DNA from: Bacteroidales bacterium
GTDB taxonomy: Bacteria > Bacteroidota > Bacteroidia > Bacteroidales > UBA932
Assembly: GCA_022777585.1 (NCBI GenBank)
Contig: JALFFZ010000106.1
Coordinates: 1-59,573, forward strand
DNA: 59,573 nt
Direction of reading: 5' to 3'
Below the pieces are notes generated by a model that had not been told where the DNA came from, made no database searches, and was given only the letters and a program-made list of their open reading frames with translations. Position numbers and translations under genes: made by a program. How positions within the stretch are numbered: position 1 is the stretch's first letter; every line of letters begins with the position of its first letter. Positions 1-14,205 of the stretch are shown here, in pieces.

Positions 1-1
1 A

Positions 2-1291
2 TATGTCACTTCAGGAATGTATCAGGAAGCCCTGGAAATAGTTTCTCAAATCGACACCGTAAGACTGGGCAAGAATCTGCACAAGAGAAGGAATTCATTG
101 CTCAATACGGTATATTCCAACCTGATTGACAGAAGCAACGATCCGTTCCTGATAAAGGAAATGGAGGTCAAGCGGGACATGCACATGCACAGGATGGTTG
201 AAACGCTTGACAGCACGGACATTGCATCCGCATTTGTCGGCGCAAGTCTTCTTGTCGGACAGAATAAGGTCGATGAGGCATTGGAATTGCTTCTGGCATG
301 GGACAGGAAAGAGAATATCGACATCATTGACAAAGGCATCCTCTGCTACAGCATAGGTTCCGCCTACAGGAGTACGGGAGACCGGGACAAGGCGAAGATT
401 TATCTTGCCAAAAGTGCCAGATATGACCTCATGGTGCCTAAATACGAATACCTTTCCCTGATAGAACTGGCAGGAATGCTCTATGAGGACGGAGATATCG
501 AGAGAGCCTATGCCTACATCATGAGATCGGTCAATGATGCGAATCGTGCCAATGCCCAGAATTGCAAGGAGAGTGTCTATTCCCTCATGCCTATCATTGC
601 CGGAGCGTATGATTCCCTCATTACAAACAGCAACCTTCAGATGAAATATTCCCTGATTATCATGGGGATGATGCTTGTTGCCGTGATATTCCTCATCATA
701 GTGGTAACCAATGAAAAGAAGAAGGTGGATCTGGCAGAGAGGCTCACAAGGGAAAGCAACGGACAGCTGAAAGTCCTGAATGACGAGCTCCGAAAGTCAA
801 ATCTGCTTTTAAGAGAGTCAAACCAGATCAAGGATTCTTATCTCGGTCATTATCTGAACATGTGCTCGGATTATATCGACGGCATGGACAGATATCGGTC
901 CTCGATCAGGAAAATCGCCAAGGAAGAGGGAGAACATGCCCTTCTCAATGCCCTGAAATCGAAAGAATTCATGGAGCAGGAACTCGCAGGGTTTTATGCC
1001 CAGTTCGATGAAACATTCCTGGAACTGTTCCCGGACTTCATACCGCAATTGAATGAATTGCTTCAGGAAGACAGGCAGGTGAAGACTTCCGTCAAGAATA
1101 AAAGCCTCACGACAGAGCTCAGGATTCTTGCCCTGATAAGGCTTGGCGTCAACGATTCCGTACGTATTGCACACTTCCTCAGAAGGTCTGTCTCCACAAT
1201 TTACAACTACCGTGTAAAGATGAAAAATTCGGCAAAAGGTGACAGGGAAGAGTTCGAAAAATCGCTTCTGAATATCGGAAAACGTACTTGA
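2..1291 (+). CDS. DUF6377-type regulator, TPR-like sensor with C-terminal helix-turn-helix (5' end outside window)
   Basis: The frame is open to the window edge (base 2), so the Met at base 17 is probably internal and the N-terminus is missing. The visible part has helical TPR-like repeats, one membrane segment at about residues 210-230 (hydrophobic run LIIMGMMLVAVIFLIIVV), a coiled-coil stretch rich in Lys, Glu and Asn, and a C-terminal helix-turn-helix containing RIAHFLRRSVSTIYNYRVKM. This architecture is the DUF6377 family of Bacteroidetes. The protein is likely anchored in the inner membrane with the DNA-binding end in the cytoplasm. It sits directly upstream of a SusC gene on the same strand, the usual place for the activator of such a locus. 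I infer that it controls the dextran-type locus downstream; the ligand cannot be read from sequence. Confidence 0.85.
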   Translation, partial: YVTSGMYQEALEIVSQIDTVRLGKNLHKRRNSLLNTVYSNLIDRSNDPFLIKEMEVKRDMHMHRMVETLDSTDIASAFVGASLLVGQNKVDEALELLLAWDRKENIDIIDKGILCYSIGSAYRSTGDRDKAKIYLAKSARYDLMVPKYEYLSLIELAGMLYEDGDIERAYAYIMRSVNDANRANAQNCKESVYSLMPIIAGAYDSLITNSNLQMKYSLIIMGMMLVAVIFLIIVVTNEKKKVDLAERLTRESNGQLKVLNDELRKSNLLLRESNQIKDSYLGHYLNMCSDYIDGMDRYRSSIRKIAKEEGEHALLNALKSKEFMEQELAGFYAQFDETFLELFPDFIPQLNELLQEDRQVKTSVKNKSLTTELRILALIRLGVNDSVRIAHFLRRSVSTIYNYRVKMKNSAKGDREEFEKSLLNIGKRT

Positions 1292-1449
1292 ACAACTACT
1301 AATTTCACTATGACAATTTTTACGTTAAGCATTAATAATCAATGAATTAATTTTTAAAAACCTTTGTAAGTCACTACTAATTTCCTACCACATATTTGAA
1401 TTGGATGAATCTCTGATTTACTTTGCAGAAAACACTAAAACAAAACAAT
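1292..1449 (+). promoter_or_regulatory. A/T-rich control region of the first SusC operon, with a 12-bp direct repeat
   Basis: This is the only sizeable gap in the locus, so the operon promoter should lie here. The 12-mer ACTACTAATTTC occurs twice in direct orientation (1295-1306 and 1373-1384) and is a candidate activator site. A near-consensus Bacteroidetes -7 box, CATATTTG, lies at 1391-1398 and a TTTG at 1363-1366, but their spacing (24 bp) is longer than the usual 19-21. The promoter assignment is therefore tentative. Confidence 0.4.
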
Positions 1450-4449
1450 ATGCAAAAGCACAAAGATTCATCCGGATTCAGGAGGCTCACACTCCTGATC
1501 GGTTTGTTATTCCCGTTGTGCATTTCAGCGCAACAGATCAATGTAAAAGGAATCGTCAAGGATGCACACGGCGAAGGCATACCGGGCGCATCTGTAGTAG
1601 TGAAAGGCACGACAACCGGCACCGTTGCCGATGTTGACGGAAGGTTCAGCCTTAATGTCTCGCCGGATGCAGTACTCGAGTTCTCGTGCGTGAGCTATGT
1701 CACAGCAGAGGAAAGAGTGGCGTCAAGAGACTATCTGGAAGTAATCCTGAATGAGGATACTGAACTCCTCAGCGAAGTTCTTGTCATCGGCTACGGTACA
1801 ATCCGCAAGAGCGACCTCACAGGTGCCGTTTCCGCTATTTCCAACGACAAGCTGAAAGACTCCCCTGTCCCGAGCGTAGGACAGGCTCTTCAGGGAAAGG
1901 TGGCCGGCGTCCAGATCATTGATTCAGGCGCTCCGGGTTCAAACGTGAATATAAAGGTGCGCGGACTTGGCTCAATCAACAACTGCGACCCTCTCATTGT
2001 CATTGACGGAGTACCTACCGACCTCGGGCTTAATGCATTGAACACAAGCGACATCGAGCGCATAGATGTCCTCAAGGATGCTTCAGCGGCCGCAATCTAC
2101 GGATCCCGCGGCGCCAACGGTGTAGTAATGATCACCACCAAGCGCGGTGCCGAGGGCAAAGGCAAGCTTTCGGTCAATGCAAGCGCATCATTCCAGAATG
2201 CGCACAATGTTCCGCAGATGCTCAATGCCGCACAATATGCCCAGCTGAGCAATGAGATGATGTCGAATGCCGGTCACAACACCAATCCGGACTGGCTGGA
2301 CCCTGCCTCCCTCGGTGCCGGAACGAACTGGCTGGACGAAATGCTTCAGACCGGCATCATGCAGAATTATTCCGTAAGTTATTCAGGAGGCAGCGAAAAG
2401 GCTCATTATTATGTTTCCGGGGGATTCCTCGACCAGAGCGGTACCGTACGCAACGTGGGATACAGGAGATTCACATTCCAGAGCAACAGTGACGCACAGG
2501 TTCTCAACTGGCTGAAATTCACGACCAATATCACTTTCAGCGCAGACAGCAAGAATTCCGGAGAATACAGCATAGGAAGCATCATGGGAGCCCTTCCTGT
2601 AATCGGCATAAAGGATGAAGACGGCGGATGGGCCGGCCCTGAAGGAAACTCGGAGTGGTTCGGCAGCACACGCAACCCTGTTGGCGTGAGCGAGACCAAC
2701 AAGAGCAAGACCACCGGCTACAATCTTCTCGCGAACATCACAGCCGAGATTTCATTCACCAGATGGCTCAAGTTCAGAAGCACATTCGGCTATGATGCAA
2801 AGTTCTGGTATTCGGACAGTTTCACTCCAAAGTATGACTGGAAGCCGTCACCTGTGGAGCAGAGTTCACGCTTCAAGAGCGACAACAAGTCATTCACCTA
2901 CCTCTGGGACAACTACTTCCTCTTCGACCACACATTTGCCAGGAAACATCATCTTGGAATCATGGCCGGAACCTCCGCACAGTGGAACAAATTCGATTAT
3001 ATGAACGCCCAGAAGAATGTGTTCATGTTCGACAATATCCACGAGATGGACAACGGCCAGGAAATGTATTCCATCGACGGCAATCAGAGTGAATGGTCCC
3101 TCATGTCCCTCATGGCACGTCTGAACTATTCATATGCAGACCGTTACCTTATAACCGCGACAGTCCGCCGCGACGGTTCAAGCCGCTTCGGCTCCAACAA
3201 CCGCTGGGGAACATTCCCTTCGGTATCGCTGGCATGGCGTCCTTCAAAAGAGGCGTTCTTCCCTGAGAACAAAGTGGTCAACGACCTCAAGATCCGTGCA
3301 GGCTACGGTGTAACCGGAAGCCAGGCAAGTGTCGGGAACTACGGCTATCTTGCAACCTATGACCTTGCGGTATATTCATTCGGCGCTGCCGGCAAGGAGC
3401 AGTCGACTCTCTTCGCAAGGACTCTTGCCAATCCTTCTCTCCACTGGGAGGAAGTCGCACAGACTAATGTCGGCGTTGACATCGCATTCCTCGATTCAAG
3501 AATACAGTTCTCGATTGACGGTTATCTGAAAGACACAAGGGATATGCTCGTCAAGGCTTCCATTCCTATCACTTCAGGTTTCGAGGATACCAGCACGACC
3601 TTCACCAATGCCGGTAAGGTCCGCAACAGCGGTATCGAAATGTCCCTGCACTCCGTCAACTTCGCGGGTGAATTCAACTGGGAAACCGATATCAACGCGA
3701 CATGGAACAGGAACAAGATCATTGACCTGAACAGCGATGTCCCGAATTACATCAATCAGATCAACAACTCGTATGTCACCATGCTCGCAAACGGTTACCC
3801 TATCAACGTATTCTACGGATATGTGACCGACGGCATTTTCCAGAACCAGACAGAAATCGACAAGCATGCATACCAGCCGGGTGCTGAACCTGGCGATATC
3901 AGGTTCCGCGACCTGAACAATGACGGTGTGATCAACGACAGTGACCGTACGGTCATCGGCAACCCGAACCCTTCATGGCTTTTCTCCATGAACAACCGCT
4001 TCGAGTGGAAGGGCCTGGAACTGAACATCTACCTCCAGGGAGTAGCCGGCAACCAGATATTCAACGCAAACAATGTCACCAATACCGGAATGTCATCTGC
4101 CACAAACCAGACGACTGCCGTCCTGAGCAGATGGAACGGTGAAGGCACAAGCAACAGAATGCCGAGGGCCGTCTATGCTGACCCTAACCAGAACTGCCGC
4201 GTTTCCGACAGATTCGTCGAGAACGGTTCATACCTGCGCGTAAAGAACATCACACTCGCCTACTCCTTCCCTAAGAGATGGATGGACAGAATTCATGTTG
4301 ATGGCCTGCGACTCGCCCTTTCATGCGAAAATGTCGCCACCATCACCGGGTATTCGGGCTTCGATCCTGAAGTTTCCATCAACGGCATCGATGCATCACT
4401 CTATCCTATCCCGAGAACTTTCAGTGTAGGACTCAACTTGAACTTCTAA
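1450..4449 (+). CDS. SusC/RagA-type TonB-dependent outer-membrane transporter (dextran-type locus)
   Basis: Imports oligosaccharides across the outer membrane using TonB energy. I prefer the Met at 1450 (A-rich upstream AAAACAAT, followed by a signal peptide ending in CISAQQ) to the in-frame Met at 1423. After the signal peptide come a carboxypeptidase-D-regulatory-like domain (about residues 20-105, GIPGASVVVKGTTTGTVADV), the TonB plug beginning near EVLVIGYGTIRKSDLTGA and containing IYGSRGANGVVMITTK, and a long C-terminal beta-barrel ending in aromatic LNLNF. About 1000 residues is normal for SusC. It is followed 13 bp later by its SusD partner, and the GH66/GH31/GH97 genes downstream point to alpha-1,6-glucan as substrate. 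Confidence 0.95.
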   Translation: MQKHKDSSGFRRLTLLIGLLFPLCISAQQINVKGIVKDAHGEGIPGASVVVKGTTTGTVADVDGRFSLNVSPDAVLEFSCVSYVTAEERVASRDYLEVILNEDTELLSEVLVIGYGTIRKSDLTGAVSAISNDKLKDSPVPSVGQALQGKVAGVQIIDSGAPGSNVNIKVRGLGSINNCDPLIVIDGVPTDLGLNALNTSDIERIDVLKDASAAAIYGSRGANGVVMITTKRGAEGKGKLSVNASASFQNAHNVPQMLNAAQYAQLSNEMMSNAGHNTNPDWLDPASLGAGTNWLDEMLQTGIMQNYSVSYSGGSEKAHYYVSGGFLDQSGTVRNVGYRRFTFQSNSDAQVLNWLKFTTNITFSADSKNSGEYSIGSIMGALPVIGIKDEDGGWAGPEGNSEWFGSTRNPVGVSETNKSKTTGYNLLANITAEISFTRWLKFRSTFGYDAKFWYSDSFTPKYDWKPSPVEQSSRFKSDNKSFTYLWDNYFLFDHTFARKHHLGIMAGTSAQWNKFDYMNAQKNVFMFDNIHEMDNGQEMYSIDGNQSEWSLMSLMARLNYSYADRYLITATVRRDGSSRFGSNNRWGTFPSVSLAWRPSKEAFFPENKVVNDLKIRAGYGVTGSQASVGNYGYLATYDLAVYSFGAAGKEQSTLFARTLANPSLHWEEVAQTNVGVDIAFLDSRIQFSIDGYLKDTRDMLVKASIPITSGFEDTSTTFTNAGKVRNSGIEMSLHSVNFAGEFNWETDINATWNRNKIIDLNSDVPNYINQINNSYVTMLANGYPINVFYGYVTDGIFQNQTEIDKHAYQPGAEPGDIRFRDLNNDGVINDSDRTVIGNPNPSWLFSMNNRFEWKGLELNIYLQGVAGNQIFNANNVTNTGMSSATNQTTAVLSRWNGEGTSNRMPRAVYADPNQNCRVSDRFVENGSYLRVKNITLAYSFPKRWMDRIHVDGLRLALSCENVATITGYSGFDPEVSINGIDASLYPIPRTFSVGLNLNF

Positions 4450-4462
4450 TCGCAGCATCATC

Positions 4463-5944
4463 ATGAAAAAGATAACAACAATATTTCTGGCAGCATCCAT
4501 AATGGTATCCTGCAGCGATTTCCTCACGAAGTCGCCGTCAAGCCAGGTCGACCCTGACACCAACGTGACGGAGGATGTGGCAGTGGCACTCACAAATGCA
4601 TGTTACCGTACCCTCCAGTCTTCCAATATGTACAACCAGCGCATCTGGACCCTTGACATCGTAGCCGGCAACAGCAATGTCGGCGCAGGCGGCGGAACAG
4701 ACGGTCTGGAGACCGTCCAGGCAGCCCAGTTCGTGACCCAGAGCGACAATGGAATGGCTCTGTACATGTGGAGGTCCCCTTGGGTTGGAATCGGACAGTG
4801 CAATATCGTGATCAACAGTGTCAGCGGGGCGGAAATTGATGAAGATGTGAAGAATCAGTGTCTCGGCGAGGCTTATTTCCTCCGCTCCCACTATTACTAC
4901 ATTCTTGTACGACTTTACGGAAAGCTCCCTATCCGCACGGAGCCTTATAACCCGGGTGAAGACCCTGCAATCGCAAGAAGCTCGGTGGAAGATGTCTATA
5001 ACCTGATCATCAGCGACTGCTCCAAGGCAATCGAGCTTCTTCCCGCAAAGAACGAGTATGACAGCATGAATCTCGGCCGTGCCTGCAAGGAGGCTGCAAT
5101 GTGCCAGCTGGCTGACATCTACCTCACCCTCGCCCCGAAAGATAACTCTCTCTACTCGGAGGTCGTGGATCTTTGCAATGAAATCGAAGGATACGGCTAC
5201 GACCTTTCCACAATGAACTATCTGGACAACTTCGACGCCACAAAGAACAACACTGCGGAGTCTCTGTTCGAGGTACAGTATACGGGAAACACGGAATATG
5301 ATTTCTGGGGAAATGATGTACAGTCTTCATGGCTTTCCACATTCATGGGACCGAGAAACTCCGACTTCGTGGCCGGAAGTTATGGATGGAACCAGCCTAC
5401 TGAAGAATTTGTAAGCCAATATGAAGAGGGAGATCTCAGGAAAGACTGGACCATCCTTTATGAAGGCTGCCCTGATTTCGACGGCAAGGCCTACAAGAAA
5501 TCATACTCGAATACCGGCTACAACGTCCGCAAGTTCCTCGTCTCCAAATCAGTATCTCCGGAATACAATACCAATCCGGCCAACTTTGTGGTTTACCGCT
5601 TTGCTGATGTGCTCCTGAAGAAAGCCGAAGCGCTGAACGAGCTTGGCAGGACGAGCGAAGCTGCCCTTCCGCTGAACATAGTGCGCAGAAGAGCCGGTCT
5701 TCCAGGGGTTTCAGGCCTGACACAGGAGGAGATGCGCGAGAAGATCATCCACGAGCGCCGCATGGAACTCGCATTCGAGGGCCACAGATGGTTCGACATG
5801 ATCCGCATAGGTGATGGAGACTATGCTGTCAATTTCCTCAAATCCATAGGCAAGACCAATGTGAACAAGAACAGGCTCATCTTCCCTGTTCCCCAGACGG
5901 AAATGGATGCCAATCCTCTGATGGACCAGAACCCTGGATATTAA
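4463..5944 (+). CDS. SusD/RagB-type surface glycan-binding lipoprotein
   Basis: Partner lipoprotein that caps the SusC barrel and captures glycan at the cell surface. The signal peptide ends at a lipobox Cys17 (IMVSC), followed by SDFLTKSPSSQVDPD, typical of SusD. The body has the TPR-like helices of RagB/SusD, with conserved features such as GEAYFLRSHYYYILVRLYG and, near the C-terminus, IIHERRMELAFEGHRWFDMIR followed by LIFPVPQTEMDANPLM and NPGY. Length (493 residues) is usual. It lies 13 bp after SusC and 12-18 bp before the SusE/F-like gene, so it is co-transcribed with both. Confidence 0.95.
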   Translation: MKKITTIFLAASIMVSCSDFLTKSPSSQVDPDTNVTEDVAVALTNACYRTLQSSNMYNQRIWTLDIVAGNSNVGAGGGTDGLETVQAAQFVTQSDNGMALYMWRSPWVGIGQCNIVINSVSGAEIDEDVKNQCLGEAYFLRSHYYYILVRLYGKLPIRTEPYNPGEDPAIARSSVEDVYNLIISDCSKAIELLPAKNEYDSMNLGRACKEAAMCQLADIYLTLAPKDNSLYSEVVDLCNEIEGYGYDLSTMNYLDNFDATKNNTAESLFEVQYTGNTEYDFWGNDVQSSWLSTFMGPRNSDFVAGSYGWNQPTEEFVSQYEEGDLRKDWTILYEGCPDFDGKAYKKSYSNTGYNVRKFLVSKSVSPEYNTNPANFVVYRFADVLLKKAEALNELGRTSEAALPLNIVRRRAGLPGVSGLTQEEMREKIIHERRMELAFEGHRWFDMIRIGDGDYAVNFLKSIGKTNVNKNRLIFPVPQTEMDANPLMDQNPGY

Positions 5945-5962
5945 CAGATAACATGAATGATT

Positions 5963-7441
5963 ATGAAACCGTATATTTTGACACTGGCAGCTGCAGGCGC
6001 ATTGATTCTTTCGGGCTGCACTGACAATAGTTACATGGAACTGGACAAGGGCAGCAATGACCTTACCCTGAATTCAGATATCACCGAGATCGCGCTGCAG
6101 GAAATCAATTCTTCAGCGACTGCCATCAATCTCGAATGGAGCACCGGACACAACTTCAAGTCAGGAAAAAAGATTTACTACACATTGGAGATTGCTCCGG
6201 CAGGTTCTGACTTCTCGGAAGCATACGTTGCAGTGGACAACGAGACTCAGGTCTATAAATGGAGCAAGACCGTTGAAGAATTCAACGACATCCTCCGCAG
6301 CAACTTCGGAAAAGCATCTCAGTCATACCAGGCAAGGGTAAGGGCTACTGTTCCGGACTATGACGAGATTCAGGAATCGGCAGTGGAGTTCAGCGCTTCC
6401 ACCTACGAGCCTGTCACGAAGACCCTGTACATCATCGGCGATGCCGCCCCTAACGGATGGTCTGCAGACAATGCGGCAGAGATGACACGCACATCCAACG
6501 GAGTATTCACCTGGCAAGGCAATATGAAAGAAGGCAACTTCAAGTTCATCACCACGCTGGGACAGTTCCTTCCTTCATACAACAAAGGCCTGGACGGCAA
6601 ACTCATTTACAGAGCCAGCGATGACGATCCGGATGAACAGTTCCACATTGATGAGGCCTATACATACAGGATTGACGTGAACCTCCTCACCGGAGAGATC
6701 TCATGGAACAAGAGCGAGGCTGAGACTCCTGCCTATGACAATCTTTACCTTGTCGGAAACATGACAGGCTGGGGCTTCGAGGCAATGCAGAGAGATATTC
6801 TCGACCCGTTCCTGTTCAGGATGGGAAGATACTTCGAGCAGGGAGGAGAATTCAAGTTCGGAACCTCCAACGGCAACTGGGAGAATATGCTCAAGGCAAC
6901 AACCCCGAATGCATCCATCACAGAGACTTCAATGGAGTTTGTAAGCGGGTTCGATCCTGACAACAAGTGGGTCATGAAAGACGGGGAGGCCGGAAAGGCT
7001 TACAAGATCTGCGTGGACATCCGCAAGGGCAAAGAGCGCATGATGATGCGCGAGTTCGTTCCTTACGGATGCATCTACCTCATCGGCAGCGCATGCTCGG
7101 CAGGCTGGGATATTTCGAATGCCCTTCCGATGGATGTCGACGCATCAGACCCATATACCCTCACCTGGGAAGGAGCACTTGACAAAGGAGAGCTCAAGTT
7201 CACCTGCGACAAGCGATCAGACTGGGGCGGCGCATGGTTCCTTGCAGACGAAGACGGCAAGAGCCCGACCGGTCAGCAGGAAAGACTTCTCTTTGTCGAC
7301 AAGGCAGATGAGTGGTTCAAGTCACAGTATCTTGAGATCGGAGTAGGTGACATTGACCGGAAATGGCAGATTCCTTCCGCAGGAACTTATTCCATCACTC
7401 TGGACCAGCTTAATGAAACCGTCACCATCATCAAGAAATGA
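5963..7441 (+). CDS. SusE/SusF-like outer-membrane glycan-binding lipoprotein
   Basis: Non-catalytic starch/dextran-binding lipoprotein. The Met at 5963 (MKPYILT) gives a good lipoprotein signal with Cys19 (ILSGC); an in-frame Met at 5957 adds only two residues. The N-terminal ~130 residues form a SusE-type Ig-like domain (LNSDITEIALQEINSSATAINLEWSTG). Three repeated modules follow, each starting with a strand pattern LYIIGDA, LYLVGNM or IYLIGSA and a Trp (GWSADNAAEM, GWGFEAMQ, GWDISNALPM). These are the starch-binding-module repeats seen in SusE/SusF. The gene ends in an ATGA overlap with the GH66 gene, indicating translational coupling. Confidence 0.9.
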   Translation: MKPYILTLAAAGALILSGCTDNSYMELDKGSNDLTLNSDITEIALQEINSSATAINLEWSTGHNFKSGKKIYYTLEIAPAGSDFSEAYVAVDNETQVYKWSKTVEEFNDILRSNFGKASQSYQARVRATVPDYDEIQESAVEFSASTYEPVTKTLYIIGDAAPNGWSADNAAEMTRTSNGVFTWQGNMKEGNFKFITTLGQFLPSYNKGLDGKLIYRASDDDPDEQFHIDEAYTYRIDVNLLTGEISWNKSEAETPAYDNLYLVGNMTGWGFEAMQRDILDPFLFRMGRYFEQGGEFKFGTSNGNWENMLKATTPNASITETSMEFVSGFDPDNKWVMKDGEAGKAYKICVDIRKGKERMMMREFVPYGCIYLIGSACSAGWDISNALPMDVDASDPYTLTWEGALDKGELKFTCDKRSDWGGAWFLADEDGKSPTGQQERLLFVDKADEWFKSQYLEIGVGDIDRKWQIPSAGTYSITLDQLNETVTIIKK

Positions 7442-9240
7442 CAAGACACACTTTTGCAGCATTGATATTCAGCACCGCCTTCGCGCTCTCCTGCACGAGG
7501 GGCGGTGCTCCTGATAATTCTACAGGCGGGAACAATGATGAAATCATTTCCGAAGTTACTGAGGTAACGGAAGTGACATCATCCATTTCCATGAATATAT
7601 CCACGGACAAATCCATTTACAAACCCGGGGAAACCGTGACTTTCACCGCGGACAACATGCCATCAGGTGCAAAGATCAGATACCGGCACAACGACGAAAC
7701 GGTTCTCATTCAGGATGCCTCATCGGCGACCTGGCAATGGACGGCCCCGTCGGAGGATTTCACAGGATATCTGGTGGACATATTCATTGAAAGTGAAAAA
7801 GGCGAACTCATCTACGGTACCATTGCCGTTGATGTCTCAAGCGACTGGACCAGATTCCCGCGCTACGGCTTCGTCGGCGACTTCGACAGCTCCAAGCTTG
7901 AAGAAGGAGTCATCGAGGCGGAGATGGATTTCCTGAGAAGATGCCACATCAACGGCATCCAGTTCTATGACTGGCACAATAAGCATCACTGGCCACTCGG
8001 GGGAACAATGGAACGGATTGATGAGGTATATAATGATATTGCCAACCGGCCGGTTTATTCCGAAGTCCTGAAGAAGTACATCAAAGTGCAGCATGACTAC
8101 GGCATGAAATGCATGTTCTACAATCTCTGCTACGGAGCGCTGGAGGATGCAGTTGCGGACGGAGTCAGGGAAGAATGGTATATTTTCAAGGGAGCGAGCC
8201 GGACCGACAAGGATTTTCACGGCCTGCCGGACAGCTGGAAGAGCGATATTTTCCTGCTGGACCCCGGCAATGAGCAGTGGCAGGAGTATCTGGCAGAACG
8301 GAACAGGGAGGTTTACACCCACTTCGATTTCGACGGATTCCACATTGACCAGCTGGGTTACAGAGGCGACCGCTACGACTGGAACAGCAACATTGTCAAC
8401 TTCCCTAAAAGCTACGCCTCATTCATAAAGGCGATGAAGAATGCCCATCCGGACAAGACTCTGGTAATGAATGCAGTAGGAAGCTATGGAGCATCCCAGA
8501 TTGCCGGCACCGGCTGCATGGGATTCCTCTACAACGAATGCTGGGAATATGAATCGGAGTTCAAGGACCTGTACAATATCGTCAAGGCCAATGACTCCTA
8601 CAGTTCAAACACGCTCAACACCGTATTTGCGGCATACATGAACTATGGATGCGACAACAGGGAATTCAACATCCCCGGAGTCCTGCTCACAGATGCTGTG
8701 ATGTTCGCAATCGGAGGATCGCATCTTGAACTGGGAGACCACATGCTCTGCAGGGAATATTTCCCGTACAAGGGCGTTACGATGAGCGAGGCGCTGCGCA
8801 CCCAGATTGTAAGATATTACGATTTCATGACTGCCTACCAGAATCTGCTCAGAGGCGAAAGCACTGCCGCACAGATAAGTGTCGACGTGGCCTATACCGG
8901 CAGCTCGAAGAATGTCAAGATAGCCCAGTGGCCGCCTCAGCAGGGGAAGATCACGACTTTTGCGAAGCAGACAGACGGCAGGCAGGTTATCCACATGCTG
9001 AATTTCCTTTCTGCGGAAAGCCTCTCCTGGAGAGATTACAACGGAGACATGGTGGAACCGAGACTGGTAAACTCCATACCGGTGGAAATCAAAACGGACA
9101 AGACCATCCGGAAAGTCTGGGTTGCAAGCCCTGACAAACATGCCGGAGCACCTGTCGAACTTGCTTTCAGGCAGACTGCGGAGTCCGTAAGCTTCACTGT
9201 CCCTTCCCTTAAATACTGGACAATGATCGTATTGGAGTAA
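7438..9240 (+). CDS. Glycoside hydrolase family 66, endo-dextranase-type lipoprotein
   Basis: GH66 enzymes cut internal alpha-1,6-glucosidic bonds of dextran; some relatives also make cyclic isomalto-oligosaccharides. A signal peptide with lipobox Cys19 (FALSC) precedes an acidic linker, an Ig-like domain (about 45-135) and the catalytic barrel starting near RYGFVGDF and containing INGIQFYDWHNKHHWPLGG. Candidate catalytic residues are the nucleophile Asp304 in FDGFHIDQLG and the acid/base Glu367 in GFLYNECWE, both at the places expected for the family. No CBM35-type insertion, typical of cyclodextran glucanotransferases, is evident, so plain dextranase is the better guess. The predicted lipid anchor suggests surface location. 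Confidence 0.9.
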   Translation: MTRHTFAALIFSTAFALSCTRGGAPDNSTGGNNDEIISEVTEVTEVTSSISMNISTDKSIYKPGETVTFTADNMPSGAKIRYRHNDETVLIQDASSATWQWTAPSEDFTGYLVDIFIESEKGELIYGTIAVDVSSDWTRFPRYGFVGDFDSSKLEEGVIEAEMDFLRRCHINGIQFYDWHNKHHWPLGGTMERIDEVYNDIANRPVYSEVLKKYIKVQHDYGMKCMFYNLCYGALEDAVADGVREEWYIFKGASRTDKDFHGLPDSWKSDIFLLDPGNEQWQEYLAERNREVYTHFDFDGFHIDQLGYRGDRYDWNSNIVNFPKSYASFIKAMKNAHPDKTLVMNAVGSYGASQIAGTGCMGFLYNECWEYESEFKDLYNIVKANDSYSSNTLNTVFAAYMNYGCDNREFNIPGVLLTDAVMFAIGGSHLELGDHMLCREYFPYKGVTMSEALRTQIVRYYDFMTAYQNLLRGESTAAQISVDVAYTGSSKNVKIAQWPPQQGKITTFAKQTDGRQVIHMLNFLSAESLSWRDYNGDMVEPRLVNSIPVEIKTDKTIRKVWVASPDKHAGAPVELAFRQTAESVSFTVPSLKYWTMIVLE

Positions 9241-9242
9241 AC

Positions 9243-13917
<4,675 letters not shown>

Positions 13918-13930
13918 ACCCGGTTTCAAG

Positions 13931-13967
13931 CAAAAGGGGCTGGCCATCATCAGGTCAGTCCCTTTTT
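13931..13967 (+). terminator. Rho-independent terminator of the dextran-type operon
   Basis: An AAAGGGGCTGGCC arm pairs imperfectly with GGTCAGTCCCTTT around an ATCATCA loop, ending in TTTTT. It lies 14 bp after the GH97 stop. Confidence 0.8.
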
Positions 13968-13987
13968 GATTTGCGTCACCTTCCCGG

Positions 13988-14130
13988 CTATTCGGATAGT
14001 ATCTTGTTCTGCTCCTGCACGGACTCGTCGTGGATGGCCGTGAAAAGCTTGGCGATGAAGTCGGCGGACATTCATTCGGGAGATGATGATGTAGAGATTG
14101 TTCTCGTCAATGATGTCAATCTGGACGCAT
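13988..14130 (-). pseudogene. Broken 3'-end copy of the DAHP synthase/chorismate mutase gene (intact copy at 31630-32721)
   Basis: Bases 13999-14070 are identical over 72 bp to the 3' part of the intact gene. The last codons (KILSE-stop) are kept, but Leu, Ser and the stop use different codons (CTA TCC GAA TAG against CTT TCA GAA TAA). At 14067-14070 a GACA tetranucleotide joins sequence that is 113 bp apart in the intact gene (31713-31825 missing). This is a microhomology-type deletion that breaks the frame. Homology resumes with scattered mismatches and fades near 14130. There is no start codon or upstream part, so no product is expected. The copy is in the same orientation as the intact gene, with the second utilisation locus between them. 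Confidence 0.88.
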
Positions 14131-14205
14131 TGAGGATTTTCTATAAAGATAAATCCTATTGGAAATGGTCAGGAATACCCTGACTGGGTCTGGCCACATA
14201 TTTCA

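Noticed and set aside
13971..14183. 70-codon open frame on the + strand after the dextran-type locus
   Set aside because: It is the antisense of the broken DAHPS fragment plus A/T-rich sequence, not a gene.
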